The notes beneath the pieces are model-generated. The model saw nothing but the letters and a program-made list of their open reading frames with translations, was not told the origin of the DNA and made no database searches. From Galerina marginata (taxonomy: Eukaryota; Basidiomycota; Agaricomycetes; Agaricales; Galerinaceae), in contig JAECYW010000023.1 of assembly GCA_023014335.1 (NCBI GenBank), positions 496,001 to 560,000 of the forward strand: DNA of 64,000 nt, given 5' to 3'. Positions 22,080 to 34,390 of the stretch are shown here, one piece after another (positions within the stretch are counted from its first letter, which is position 1; each line of letters opens with the position of its first letter). The translations under genes were made by a program, and so were the position numbers.

Positions 22080-24131
22080 ATGAACATGGTTTCAGGACCC
22101 GCGGTCGTGACGGGCGGTGACTTCAAGCAGATTCAAGGTGATTTCATAGTAAATGACAACAGGCAGTATGCTAGTGCAGACGGTGCGTGAATCCTCGAAC
22201 AGGAAACTCGTTTTATTCCTTATTCTCGTTCAGATTCAGCTACTTTTGGGTTTTTGTTGCAGCAAACCGCTCCAAATGCTCTGCACAACTCTGGCGAACG
22301 GCGAGATGCTGTAACTTGCCATCCCAATACCCGAATCACTATTCAAGAAAGGATTAGAGCATGGGTAGAGAGCCTTGACGCACAGATGCTAGACAGGCTA
22401 ATCATGTGGTTGCATGGACCTGCTGGAGCTGGAAAGTCGGCCATTGCTCAAACAATGGCGGAGCTGTTCTACGATGAAGGCATTCTACTAGCAGCATTTT
22501 TCTTTTCTCGGTTCGACTCCACAAGGAATCAATCTCGCTCTCTTATTTCGACAATTGCATATCAAGTTGCGTTATCCTTCCCCGCTGTGCGTGCCAACAT
22601 CATAAATGCCATCAACCACGATCCCCATCTCTTCAGCAAATCACTCTCGACTCAAATGGCGTTACTCCTCGTTGAACCCTTACGTCCGCTGATTTCTTCT
22701 GGTTACTTCAACAACCCAAAATGCAGACGTGTGGTCATTATTGACGGGCTCGACGAATGCGAAAAGCCTAAAGAGCAGCTCGCGATCTTGGCCACCATCG
22801 CGGACGCACTTCGAAACCATCATATTCCTTTGGCATTCCTCATCGCCAGTCGTCCAGAACACGAGTTGAAGAGTGCTTTTGGGAACGGAAGTCTGAAGAA
22901 CCTTACAACGCCCCTTCCCTTGAATGATGACCTCCAATCCAACATTGACATTGAATTATTTCTCCGTGATCGGTTCGACAGCATCAAACTAAGTCATCCG
23001 TTCAAGGAACACATCCCGCCAAAATGGCCAACGGACGATGCAATAATGCGTCTTGTCCGTAAGTCATCTGGCCAGTTTATATATGCTGCCACAGTGGTTA
23101 AGTTCGTGGAGCTCAGTCGCGAGCGACCTACTCTCCAACTGGATATAGTACTCGGCCTTCGACACATGGGCGATGCTACACCTTTCGAAGAACTCGACGC
23201 ACTCTATCGACACATATGCTCTTCTGCTAATAATAAAGAACTCGCACTTCGCATAATGGCACTATCTCTCCTTTCCCAGACACCAGTAGAGGTTTGGCCT
23301 CTCTGGCGGTCCTACTACGGCGGTCTTAGTCTTCACCCTCCAATTGAGCTATCGACTTACGAAAAACTTTTGAACCTTGCTCCTGGTGATGCCAATATTG
23401 CTTTATGCGACCTTGGGTCTCTGCTTGAGATCCGGGCTGGTGGGATATTGTACTTTTTCCATGCATCCTTTGAGGACTTTCTGCTCGACAAGTCACGGTC
23501 AGGACCCTTTCATATTGATCCGCCGACAAGAAAGGCAGAAATTGCACATTATTACTTCCGACGCTTCCAAAGTGCGTTTTATTTCTTTTCTCAGCCTATA
23601 ATGATTCACAGGAAAGTAAAACTCGCAGAAGATTTCGATGGCGACGATTTATTATGGTTTGCCATATACCTTAGAGATGCTTCTCCAACGCCGGCCCTTT
23701 TGACCAATGTTGTCAATGTTTCGTTTAAGCGCTTTTGGGAACACTGCTCGCAACGGGGAACCTTCCGCGAGAATTACATACTTTTTTCGTGTGCCTTTTT
23801 GACTATCATAAAAAATTCGGTGAGTAAGATATTCCTTTCTGATATCAAAGTTTCTAATATGTGGAAAATCAAGAAACTTCCAAAGTGGATATTTATCTTG
23901 AATTATTTCCGTTTTATTCGCACCGTGGAATTCCTTCCCAAACCAGAAGTCAAAGGATTCGCTTTAGCAACTGTTAGACATTCGAAACACCCGCTCTCGG
24001 TCCTGGTACAAGTGAAAAAGGATATTGAAATTAGCCCGGAGGACACTGGTTTTTCTTCCCTTGATGGTGTTTGTTGGTCCCCTCTCTCGGACCAAAGATG
24101 GTTAAACATTTGGGAGAAATTCGGCATCTAA
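22080..24131 (+). CDS. NACHT-domain NTPase (fungal NLR-like protein)
   Basis: Exon 1 is 22080-22182, followed by a 51-base intron (GTGCGT...TTCAG) and exon 2 22234-24131; 666 residues. The phase-1 join restores D-SATFGFLLQQTAPNAL then HNSGER, the stretch that normally precedes agaricomycete NACHT domains. Walker A is GPAGAGKS (96-103) and Walker B VVIIDGLDE (201-209), followed by an IASRPE sensor-like motif near residue 240. The first ~35 residues (VVTGGDFKQIQGD) match the short glycine-rich leader usual in these proteins. There is no recognisable N-terminal effector and no WD40, ankyrin or TPR tail, so it is a core NACHT protein. Members of this family act as signal-transducing ATPases in fungal incompatibility and cell death; this one's role is unknown. 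Confidence 0.85.
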
Positions 24132-25812
24132 GTCTCGTCTGGAAAGCTATTGCAGGCCGGTAATGGTGAGTTCACTGTCTTTTTTTCTTCTGTCGTTGAA
24201 GATATAATTCCCGACAAAGTCGAGTCGGACTCACTGTATCTTTTCCAGTCTTAAATTAGCCCGGTACACGAACAATTCAACTGGGTGCTACAGGGAGTGA
24301 AGGCGCGCCGACTAGTCAAGCCCTCTTTCGGCGTATGTTGTGGGCATTTTAAAGACTTTCAGTGGGTGCGAGGAGGGTAGGCGAGTTCGGAGGGAAATCG
24401 GTCGGATGAGGGATGGAAGCCTAGTGAAAGCCGTAACTTGGGTCGTCAGAGCAAGTCTCGGAGCAGGCCGAAACTGACCTTCAGCTCTCCATATGCGATG
24501 GTCCAGAGTCGACGCGACTCTCCATGGAAAACTTGCAAAAGCTATTAATCTTCCCTCCCATTAGAATGGCGGGCCCGCGTCCTATTGGTTCAGCCATGCC
24601 TCTCTTTCATCCTTGATCGAAACCTACACCCGGCCTACACTTTTAGGCAACTTCAGGTTCATCTTCTCCTCTATCCAGTTAGCGGTAGGAGGTGTCATCG
24701 GCTCTCTTTCTTTCGTTATTTCTATTTGGTATCCTTGTTGGTACTGGTGCTATCCTTGCATTTAGCCTTTAAATTTTTAGTATACTTAGGTGAAAGTCCA
24801 TTCAATTATGGCGTGTAACCCTGCATGATACTTAAGCAGTGTGTATTTTTGCCCTTCAACGGACATGTCTATCATTTTAAATTGAATGCTCGATTGCATT
24901 CCTTGTAATTCCTTTTCCAATCTTCAACTTATATTCAGTTAACCATCGTTGGACTTGCAGTTGACAGTTTGAAGCTTGACCTGCTAAGTACTATAGTCGT
25001 CTTCGACTTTTGTACTAGTATTTTGTCTACGTTTCAGCGGCATCTATATATCAGCGCTGGAATGCAGATATTTTTTCACCTTTCCGAAATAGATATAATC
25101 AGACCTTTAAGGCGCTTACTTACTCTGTTTAAACACGCAAGGATTTCGCCGCCGACTTGCCAGTGCTCCTAATTTGGCCACGACAACCCCCACGGCCGTA
25201 AATAAGGACAAGCACCATGTTACGTAACTGGCCTGTTCGGTTTTTCCTCCCCACCTCCTTCAGTGTCCTCTCCAACCTTTTACGGTCAACCATTACGAAC
25301 ATTCTTGATTTGTTATGGAAAAAAATCAGTATCACACGTTTTGCTTTGTCCCAACCACCCAGTGAACGCATGGGGAAGAGCACCTTTTTGTATGATCGCG
25401 TGAGATTCATTTCGCTTTGTCCTTGACCGTGCCACTGCGTGTATTTCCTAACTCATCACTATCTCTTTCAGTGAATTGAAAAGATGTAATCTTATCGGGC
25501 GCATTTTCACGCCTGCTAGAAGCGCTTTGACTTGCTTTCATGCGTAGCGTGACCAATGCTGGAAGCTTTTAAAACAGGCCAACAGCCATGAAAAGGCACC
25601 CAGGAGGTCTTTCCCATTTTTCATCTCTCTACGCGAAAGACATTGACAGTCTTTCTTCTCCTCCTTAGCATCCATTCTGACGAATACCTTACTAATCATC
25701 ACTGCGCTCCGGATCGCTGAGTACGTCCTCATCATGTCGCTCACATATCTGAGCTCCAAATCCTAATTTCTTTCATGAAGTCAAGTAACATTACTCGCCT
25801 TATTCCCCAGAC
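24132..25812. other. 1.7-kb AT-rich region without a supportable gene
   Basis: Only short ORFs occur (up to 93 codons), on both strands, with no domain and no splice chain. The stretch is richer in A+T than the flanking genes, especially 24700-25100. Confidence 0.4.
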
Positions 25813-27030
25813 ATGCTACCATCTCAATTCAATTCCTCTGCGGGGAATGATCTTGTCGATCAGCCTTCTTACCGTTATGCGTCGGATGGACACCACTACC
25901 CCTCCAAGCGCGTCAGACGTCTCTTCTACGACCCAGAACGTGTAATCAGCACGGACAAAATCTTTTCTGAGTACGAATGGCACACCCATACGTTCTCTTC
26001 GACATTGAGAATACCCCCTTCACGGCAAACCCATTCTCCGTGTAGTCGCCAGGACATGGCTTCAGATGCTACAGTCGTCTCCAAGAATACACACGAATGG
26101 AAGTCAAAAATCGGCCAGAGCCGAGTTTCTTCGCGCCTCCAGTCATGTTGTTCCCAAGTCCCAGACGAGACGCTCGTTTCGAGCTATCTTCTTTCAACCT
26201 CAAATTTCATTTCCTCCTCTTCATCGTCGAATACCGAGCCGGACACATGGCATTCGCACATCTACTCAACCTCACTCACTTCCCACGAAGATTCGTCGCA
26301 GTCCCCTCTCCAGCAATCCATAATGGCTTACGCTGAGCTCGACCATGAGTCCGGAACCCGTGCTTTTCACCCTCCAGCTTCCGCTCGGACTGGGAAGCAG
26401 CCTCAGGAACAACAGGAGGACAAGACCCAGACCCTCTATTCGCACAACTTGAAGAGGCCGCGCCACGCCTCCAGTACTAAGGTCGGCGTGTCTTCCGACG
26501 CTGAGGCTGCAAAAGAGATGGGAATAGCGATGCCACTAGGGAAAAAGCGCCAATCTCGGCACTTGTTTTCCGATGCTTCAGTTGCCTGCGTCTCCCTATG
26601 CCCATCTTCTCCAGAATTGCCGAGCACATCACGACGTGACCCACCTTTCTCTTCAGCGCCGCCTCTGGTTCTAGACTCCATAGATTGCCTACCCAAGCGT
26701 CAGTCCTCTGCTCAAGAAAATCGGGCCCGGACCCACATCCTCTCGAGGGCTAGATTCTATTCGAAATGTAGAGATCGACGTAACGATGATCTGCGCGAAA
26801 CATACGTCCAGAATGATGGCTACCCCGATGCTGGCGAGTCGTTGGAAGATGAGGTCGAAGAAAGATCGCCAAAAGAAGAAGGCCGTTTGTCAATACTGGT
26901 CTTTGCTCTCCACTACCAATACGTTTCTGTAAACCTGCGGATCCGGCTGGCTGTCCACCGTGCGGAGAAGAAGGTCGCCAGGCGGCTGGGTGATAAGCGT
27001 AGGAAACATGACTACGTAGCTGGCCTTTAG
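25813..27030 (+). CDS. Hypothetical Ser/Arg-rich protein, 405 residues, intronless
   Basis: A single open frame from ATG 25813 (M-LPSQFNSSAGND) to TAG 27030. I do not recognise it. The protein is low-complexity and probably disordered: serine-rich blocks (SSSSSSN near residue 135), many RRR/KKR clusters, an acidic stretch (EDEVEERSPKEEGR near 350) and basic ends. The length is well above chance for this base composition, and the codon third positions are C-rich in the first two thirds, which favours a real gene. There is no membrane helix and no obvious neighbour relation. It could also be the long exon of a larger gene, since nothing fixes the ends. Confidence 0.45.
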   Translation: MLPSQFNSSAGNDLVDQPSYRYASDGHHYPSKRVRRLFYDPERVISTDKIFSEYEWHTHTFSSTLRIPPSRQTHSPCSRQDMASDATVVSKNTHEWKSKIGQSRVSSRLQSCCSQVPDETLVSSYLLSTSNFISSSSSSNTEPDTWHSHIYSTSLTSHEDSSQSPLQQSIMAYAELDHESGTRAFHPPASARTGKQPQEQQEDKTQTLYSHNLKRPRHASSTKVGVSSDAEAAKEMGIAMPLGKKRQSRHLFSDASVACVSLCPSSPELPSTSRRDPPFSSAPPLVLDSIDCLPKRQSSAQENRARTHILSRARFYSKCRDRRNDDLRETYVQNDGYPDAGESLEDEVEERSPKEEGRLSILVFALHYQYVSVNLRIRLAVHRAEKKVARRLGDKRRKHDYVAGL

Positions 27031-27913
27031 GCTTGAGAAGCAGGGTGCCTCTTCAGCCGTTAGGTTGACGCCTCCTTTGTTCTGGACCACACCATTATGG
27101 TAGCAGAGTTTGACCGCAATACGAATATGGATCCTTAATTTATTCTCTCCCCTGTATTTATTTTCCTCACTTTTTACGCCTTCCACTTGATATTAATCCA
27201 TATAGCCTAGGCGAACTATGCAAAAGACTGATACTGTTTCTGCGACTGAGCCGACCTTATTGTGTCATGGTGACTCAGTGATAGTGATAGATCATGATGT
27301 AAGGGACGAAAATATGTTGACCGGGGTATAGCATCGACTGTGGAGAGGGATCATCCCACATATTTTGGGACAAGTCATCATTGCCATGGTTGTTACAGGT
27401 TCAATCTAACTTTTCATCAATAGCATTGATTTCTGCGCAATCCTTAAAGTTAGGATGGTGTTCTCATCAGTCCTTCTTATCACTACCTTCCAAACTAAGA
27501 AATGTGAGTCTTGGTGTATTGTATTCCTTAACCCCCTCATTTTCCAATCGCCAGCATCTTTCCAACTTAACTGCCACGGCACAACTTGTTCCCGGTACAA
27601 ACAGACTCGTTAACCTACTGCTATAAGGAAAGCGCCTGGTATATTTCTATATTCCACCGATCCTGGGCCCCCCATACTGATACTCTCATCATCAGGTGGC
27701 TAGAAGTAATTAACCAGACAACAAGCTGACAGTCATGGGTATCCGCCACTGAGAATCAAAGTTGGGTACTCCACTGGAGCTCAACTTCGACCCAATTCGG
27801 ATCCTAAATGTTGCGAGCTGTCCAACCCAACCCGGCTTTCCAGTTCTGATTAACCTCGAGAAGATAAAAGCCCCTCCTTCGTTTGGACTTTTCGATATTC
27901 TAGATCTAACCCA
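27031..27913. other. Gene-free stretch before the DUF6533-like gene
   Basis: Short ORFs only. There is a homopurine/homopyrimidine character around 27660-27680 (GGGCCCCCC). Nothing else is supported. Confidence 0.35.
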
Positions 27914-29601
27914 ATGTCTGGACATGGCCCCAGTATTGTCACCCCTTTTCTACTTGGCGCATTCCAAGGCATTCAAGTAACGCGTTTTGCCCGAAGTATG
28001 CTCTTCAACACTATCAAAATTCCTCGGTTAATAATTTCTGCTAGTGGCCTCAAATTCCATTGTGCTATACGATTATTGTGCGTCAAGTATGCCCCATTTT
28101 CTCATTTAAAACATTGAAGTTTACAACAGTGATAACTATGGACAAAGAGGTACGCTAGAATTTCCATCATGATCTTCTGGGTGTTCTCGCTTTTGACACC
28201 GTCGACAGGTGGAACTTTTCTGGGTAAGTTGGACTCTAGCTATTTGCCTTCCAATGACCTGAATGGCCAAGGCGCCTAGAAAAGCAACTGGTCCATACCA
28301 AAGGCCTTATTCTTCGTGGTTAGTGCTCAATCCTAACATGCTCAAGGATGTGTTAAGAGAAATATACTAGAATCGGTATTACATTTTGTTCGCTGCCGTG
28401 TAAGTTTTATCATATAACACCTATCTTACCTCTCTCTGAAGCATCAACTAAACAGATTCAGCACCTATGGTAAATACGGCTTGGATTTGTCACAAACACA
28501 GTTTTAAAAGAGCATCTTAGCATTCTTTGCAAGCATTGATGGCCTTACTGCTGCTGTGAGTTTGGCGCCAGGCATTCACGGCAATTTCACGCTTACTTTG
28601 ACGAGAGCTTACCCTGCGTTACGCTTGAAATTTAGTTGTACGGACCCTTATTAAATGCTGGAGCACTCATTCACTGAGCACTGGCTTCTTTCTTGATTTT
28701 TTGTTGTAGTTGTAAGTTTGGGAACGATACCGTGTCCCCCCACGTCTGACACGTCTAACAGGTTTGAAATACCTACATTGGGAGGGCTGGACTGGTTTGG
28801 CCGCGGCCATGTTAGCTCAAGGTCAGTTCCCTAGGCGCCACCCACACCCTGTTTCGCGCTCTGATACACCGAGCAGCAATTTTGCAGATGCGACTTTATG
28901 CACTTTACATGCGCGATAAGAAGATTCTTGGGCTGATGCTCTTTTTTTATGTCGTTTTATCGGCTGTATCAGGGTGGATAATGTGGACCGATCTGGCTCA
29001 GTTCATAGGCAAGTGTTAGCAGGCATTCTCACTCTCATGGATCATAAACGTTCAATGTAGTCACAACTGTTTCGTTCGCCGGAGGAGTGTCTTGTATCTC
29101 TTCGAACGAAAGCCCTCGCCTCTATATCTTCTACATCCCTCTCATGCTATTTGATGGCCTACTATTTGTCCTGGCTGTTTTTAGAGGGATCCAAGAGGCC
29201 AAATCGACAGGCTCGCTCTTCCACCGTGGCCAAAGCCTGATTGAAATCCTCATTCGGGATTCCATCTTTTATTTCCTGATGTGCGTGCATGCCTCCTTCG
29301 GCCCTCTCTTCAATTTGTGACACGATTGACGCTTCTCTCGCTGCAGTATCGGCTTGATTTATCTCGTCTGCATACTCTGTCTGAAGTTCGAACCAGTGAG
29401 TAGCTGTCCATCACAGCTGGGCCGGACCTACTACTTACTTTACCGGGACAATTACAACAGCCGCCGCTGATCGATGCTTCCATCGGGTTTGCACCAGCAA
29501 TGTCCGGCGTCTTAGCTAGTCGTGTCTTGTTCAACCTTCGTGAAGCAGGCCTTGAGACATCGCTTGTATACTCCAACACTCAAGAAGTTCAGTTTAGGTA
29601 G
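27914..29601 (+). CDS. DUF6533-type multi-pass membrane protein
   Basis: The exon chain I can follow is 27914-27995, 28045-28077, 28130-28149, 28209-28223, 28280-28318, 28371-28399, 28456-28469, 28521-28555, then 28762-28821, 28877-~29007, 29061-29280, 29347-29395 and 29461-29601. Spliced, the start reads GIQVTRFARMASNSIVLYDY, then LITMDKEVELFWKSNWSIP and NRYYILFAAV, the hallmark N-terminus of the agaricomycete DUF6533 family. LQMRLYALYMRDKK and LEILIRDSIFYF are typical of its later helices. These are seven-helix-like proteins of unknown function. The link between 28555 and 28762 is unresolved and may hide an exon or a defect. The donor near 29007 is either a GC donor (GCAAGT) or a weaker GT a few bases on. 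Exons of 14-39 bases make automatic prediction unlikely to succeed. Confidence 0.7.
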
Positions 29602-30623
29602 GAATGAAGGATGTTTGCAGATTGTTCTAGTAAATCGAGAGAGACATCCTTATGACATATGATTGGCCCGAAGACTGCCTGGATATTAATTATCGCAGTA
29701 CATTTTTTACAATGTTGAATTACTGGTTAAATTTTCGTCTTAAACAGGAATACAAGACATTAAATATTCAAGTAGTAGAAAAAAGAAATTCTCAAACGTA
29801 TATAGCTTTGGAAGCTATGACATGCATCGTAACAGGCTGAGACCACATGGAAGTCCATGGAACAGCGGGTCTTCTAACGTCGACATATAGTCGTTAACGA
29901 ACGCGGCCATGTGCGTGCGCAGTCTTTTGAGTCAGATCCACAAGTAGAGGGAGCGAACGTCGACAAGAGGGCTTGCAGTCGAGGTCCAAGACGAGTGTGA
30001 GTTAGAGGTAAAGCACGAGTTCAAATTCAGGTGCGAATATAAAGAAAAAGAGGACATGGGCTAGAGCGCGAATAAATATGTGGTAAATCAAAGAGAGAGA
30101 GAAACTCGTACCAAGATCCCCTGGCATCTTCAAAAGCGCAGGCAGACCGTGCGTCGTGAAGAGGGTGGAGCCAGAACAGTTGCGCTCGCACTCGAAAGCG
30201 CGTTTGAGCATTGCGGTTCGCTGCTGAAGTTTTCGTTTTTGTGCCCAACTTCATCGTCGTTCAAGGTTCATTCCCTGGTTTTTTTGGCGTTTTCCTCCCA
30301 GCCTGAACCAGCACATAAATCTGGCTGCAGGAATACAGAAAACCGACCCATTTTGCAGGAACCGCCCTTTGCCCCAGGCCAGCCACGCATATTCGCGCTA
30401 GGTCCAGCAGAGTCACTACAAATGCACGCACTACTGCGGCATCCTGGAGCGCGTGTAGGTGTTGAGTGGATCTGTAAAGTAGCTGGAAGATGGGAATGTT
30501 GGGCAAGGGAGCAACACGGCGAGATAGGCTAGACGCTGGTCACACCCTGGCAGTGCTGGACGTGCTATCATAGTTTCGAGTCGTTGTCGAGACCAAAAAA
30601 GGAAACTGGCTGACAATTATGTA
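29602..30623. other. 1-kb region without a supportable gene
   Basis: Overlapping short ORFs on both strands around 30000-30600 (up to 150 codons) show no domain and conflict with each other. The 5' half is AT-rich. Confidence 0.35.
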
Positions 30624-30965
30624 ATGCCCCTGACTGTTGAAATCGATCTAAACCATTACCCACAGCTTCAGATACCTGCTTCCCTCTTTAATTCAATGCA
30701 GGCTGACGCCATCGACGACCAGACGTTAGCTCTCCTCAAGCAGAATCCTCATCTACCTCCACCCGGATGGAGGCTTTCTCTTCTGATTGTGATTCTCAAA
30801 GCACTCCAAACCACTGACCAGCAAACGAAAGCTTTGCTTTCACAACCACATTATAACAATAATGTTGATGTCCTCGCAATCGAGTTTTTCGGGTCTCTTG
30901 ATATGGATATCGTATTTCAGGAGTACGCAGAAGGCCGGTTCACAACTCTACGGAATGCTAGTTGA
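30624..30965 (+). CDS. Hypothetical 113-residue ORF upstream of the P-loop ATPase gene
   Basis: ATG 30624 to TGA 30965. The product is acidic and helical-looking (VEIDLNHYPQLQIPASLF; QNPHLPPPGWRLSLL; LDMDIVFQEYAEG). I do not recognise it. It lies 235 bases before the first confident exon of the ATPase gene at 31201, on the same strand. It could be that gene's first exon, a separate small gene or a remnant. I found no splice pair that joins them in frame. Confidence 0.4.
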   Translation: MPLTVEIDLNHYPQLQIPASLFNSMQADAIDDQTLALLKQNPHLPPPGWRLSLLIVILKALQTTDQQTKALLSQPHYNNNVDVLAIEFFGSLDMDIVFQEYAEGRFTTLRNAS

Positions 30966-31200
30966 GCTCGCTTTTAATGAAGGATCATTACCGTAACTGA
31001 ATACGTCTAGTCAAAAATTTGGTCATGTCTAGTAAACCTAAACAACCGCTGGTAGTTACCAGTAGTGACCCGGAGGGACAAGCTTGTACGTCGTTTCTGC
31101 ATTAATTACACTGTGACAAGCTCATCAAGTGATTTTAGTAAATGGTACATTAATTCAATCGTTTCAAGCTTGGAAATTATGACAATCGAGATCAGTAAAG

Positions 31201-33993
31201 GCCTGGAAGACCGAATACAAAGGGGTGGCGCATAGGGTGTTTATCAAGACGATCGATCAGCTGAACCACGATAGAAGGGGTCACCCCTGCGACAATATCG
31301 GTACAATTCTCCAAAGTTCAGGAATGGGTAAATCTCGTATGTTGGATGAAGCCTCCAAGACTATCTTTATGCTACCATTCAACTTGCGGGCGGAGCAAGA
31401 GACAAGCGGTGTGTAAGATTGTTGGATCAGAATTCTGGGTATCGCTAATATCAATATTTTAAGCCTTCCCTTTGCCTGACAAGACAGTCCGCAGATTCAT
31501 GCTTCGTTCCAGTGGAGAGGATTTAAATCTCGTCAAATCATATTATCTGAAGTTTTTCGCTGTCCTTTTTACAACGGTGAAGGAGGAAGTATTGAAAATC
31601 CAGGCCAGACACTACCCGACGACTCACGAAGAACTAGCACATCGGTGGTACCAAGAATTGAACAAAGCTGGGTTTCGCAATAAACTATATCAGAATGTTT
31701 GCGACCAAGCATCGAAGGTAAATTTAACTACCTCTTTTTAATCGTGAGTGTAGTACCTGGATAGCTCACAGTACAAACAGTGTCCGGAGTGGTCTTGGAA
31801 GACTCGGTCCGAAATATATGCCTGGTTACGCCTCTCCGAAAATCAAGGTGCATTATACAAGGTCTTTGATTCTCGTCTACTGCTAATGAGCTGCCTTTCG
31901 CCAGCGATTAAAACCCTAAGTGACCTCCTTAAAGTTATTCCACCAAGAGTCCTTGAAGAACCTTCCACCACTGCTCAGACATTCAAGGGGCCAGTGCAAA
32001 TGATCATCTACTTCGATTCGTCGTATAATCTCTTTGGCACCCGTGAGTCCCGTTATACTACAATAACTAAGAACACTCATATATGCCGAAGGCCCAGGAA
32101 GCGAGGAGATAGAAAGTCGGGGACACCACAACGACGAGTTAGGGAACGAAAAACAAACCCGTTCGGCATATCAAATCCTATGCGATGTTCTTGGAGTCTT
32201 ATCACGCCAGCCAGTCTTCGCCGTCTTTCTTTCGCCGTATTGTAAGCTCGCGGACTTTACTCCTCCTCGCCAATATTTCCGGACAGACCAAATGCAGCTG
32301 GATCGCCGAGGACAAGAAGCGAACATGCAACCGCCATTCGTGGAGCTCCCATTCGACGTCTTCGCAAATATCCAGGAAGGTCAAATAAATCTAAGCGACG
32401 TTGCCTCCTTGGATCATCTAGTCCAGTTCGGACGACCATTGTGAGCCAACTTTCTGTCTCTTTTGCGATTCCAAGTTTTCACTAACAAACGACAAGGTTT
32501 TACACTTATTATCATGCTGAACCGCAATCAGCAGAGATCCGAAACAAAATCTTGTCTTTCGCAGTAGACAAGCTCTATTGCAAACGCATGGACCAGCATC
32601 AATTTGCAACAGGAGACCTTGCTGCAGCTGCAGTGCGTGTGTTGCTCGAGTTCGAGACTCAGCGTAAACAGTCCCGTGACCTCAATGTTGACCTCGTCGC
32701 CGGCCACATGCAAATTGCCTTCTCCGTTCCTGCTCATAGGGAGTATCTGCTTTCTGGATATCCGTCCGAACCAGTTCTGGCCGAGGCTGCTGCTCTTATT
32801 CTGAACACTCCCTTCAGATCGTGTTCAAAGTCTTATGGGAGGCTACTGCCGGTGATATCGATCAACTTGGACAAGGGTTTTATAGATAAAGGCGAGCGTG
32901 GTGAGCTCGCGGCTCGAATCATCCTCGTTCTCGCTCACGATAAATGTTTGAACCCGCCGGAGGAGTCACAACGCCAAAGCCTTACCAGGGACATAGCGCC
33001 ACGCTTCAGTCGGGCAATCCCTCTCGTTCAATTTTTCGGCAGTCTCGTGGGCGAAGTCAACTTGGAAAAAATTCTTAACGCTCTACCAAACAATGTCTCC
33101 GACGGCCTGCCCTTCTCCAAGGCCTTCGAAACGGCCAAAGTAAACTTTACCCACTTTGCGAAAGGAGGAGACTCGAGTATTCTGACGGACAAAGTTGCTT
33201 GGGTTGCACTCGCTCGTTGTATGGCGTGGCAATGCGCGAATGATCAGGATATGGTCGATATTCTCATTCCGATACTGCTCTGGGATGAAAAGCTTAGTCG
33301 GGATGTTGTTTCTTGCATCATGATCCAGGTCAAGAATCGACAGCACAAAACGAGAGTCGTCATCGATGCGGACAAACTGGGATTTTTCACCTCTTGTAAA
33401 GACTCGAAGGCGCCTAGGCCCTACATCACCCTCTACATGGAGCTTGGTGGAAGCGGGAAGAAAGCCACTCAGTCAAATCCTCAGGTATGCTAACTGTTAC
33501 ATTGAAATTGTGGCTAGCTAATAGAAGTGCATAGGCAAAAGCAACAACACCGTCGAAAAAGGTTTCTATAACTACAGCAGGCCATCCGTTACTCAAACGT
33601 GGTTCCACTCGGCAAAACACGGGGAAGGTTCGACACCCACGATACTCAATGACCATCAACGGATGTTCAGAAAGCGTTTATGGAGTCATCGACAACCAAT
33701 ATGATAGGGCTCTCTTCGCTAACCTCCTGACCCCGAAGAATGTTCTTGACAACCATCCTTACCAAGGTCCCGAGAATATCGACGCGGCTTTGGCCTTGAA
33801 AAAAGATTGGTCGGAGGCCAGTAAATCGTTGCACTTTGTTGAATTTGCTGAGGGTAGCAACGTTGACAAGACGGACGTTGATGAGGACGTTGTAGAGGAA
33901 GGTGTTCGAATTGATGAAACCGTCAGAGATGATGATGAAGACGACGACGACGACGAAGCGATAATGGACGTACACGATGTTCAGTTTGCTTAG
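31201..33993 (+). CDS. Large P-loop ATPase of a Crinkler-associated type, 5' end uncertain
   Basis: Exons 31201-31408, 31464-31717, 31781-32042, 32098-32440, 32497-33484, 33535-33993 join without a frame break to give 837 residues to the stop. Residues ~34-45 read GTILQSSGMGKSR, a Walker A-like loop after KGVAHRVFIKTIDQLN. KTIFMLPFNLR and the long alpha-helical C-terminal half match what I recall of an ATPase family amplified in Agaricomycetes and sometimes fused to Crinkler-like modules. The expected Walker B position reads MIIYFDSSYNL, keeping Asp but lacking the usual catalytic Glu. The last exon ends in a run of Asp/Glu. The start is not fixed: an ATG at about 31025 (M-SSKPKQPL) is attractive, but its splice to 31201 does not keep phase. 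The family call is from memory and uncertain. Confidence 0.6.
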
Positions 33994-34390
33994 ACTATTG
34001 TATAGGACTGCGAACAATTTTACCACCGCCTGGGCTGTAAACATAATTTGATCAGGAAACGGTTTGTTTCCGACTGGCTGTGGACAGCGACTACTATTGG
34101 CACGCTTTTGGTCATCAAAGCGTAAGAAAACTATGTCGTGGTCAGTGAAAATTTATTCCATTTTAATTTCCCAATTCCTCCCTTTCCGAATGTCCAAGAA
34201 TCAAGGACTATCATTCGGAATATTACAGTAATACTTATACACCACGGCACAATGCAAGTAAAAAGCTATGATATCTACAAATTATGAGAACGTACTCAAG
34301 AAAATAAAAACAGCACAGAAAAAAGTCCACAAAATACAAGAATCTCATGCCCACCCCCGCCCGCCCTTCAAAAGAGCCACTCAAGAAAAA
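33994..34390. other. Short intergenic region between convergent genes
   Basis: The ATPase gene ends at 33993 and the CCCH/RS-rich gene ends on the opposite strand at 34391, so this is 3' sequence for both. No ORF is supported. Confidence 0.4.
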
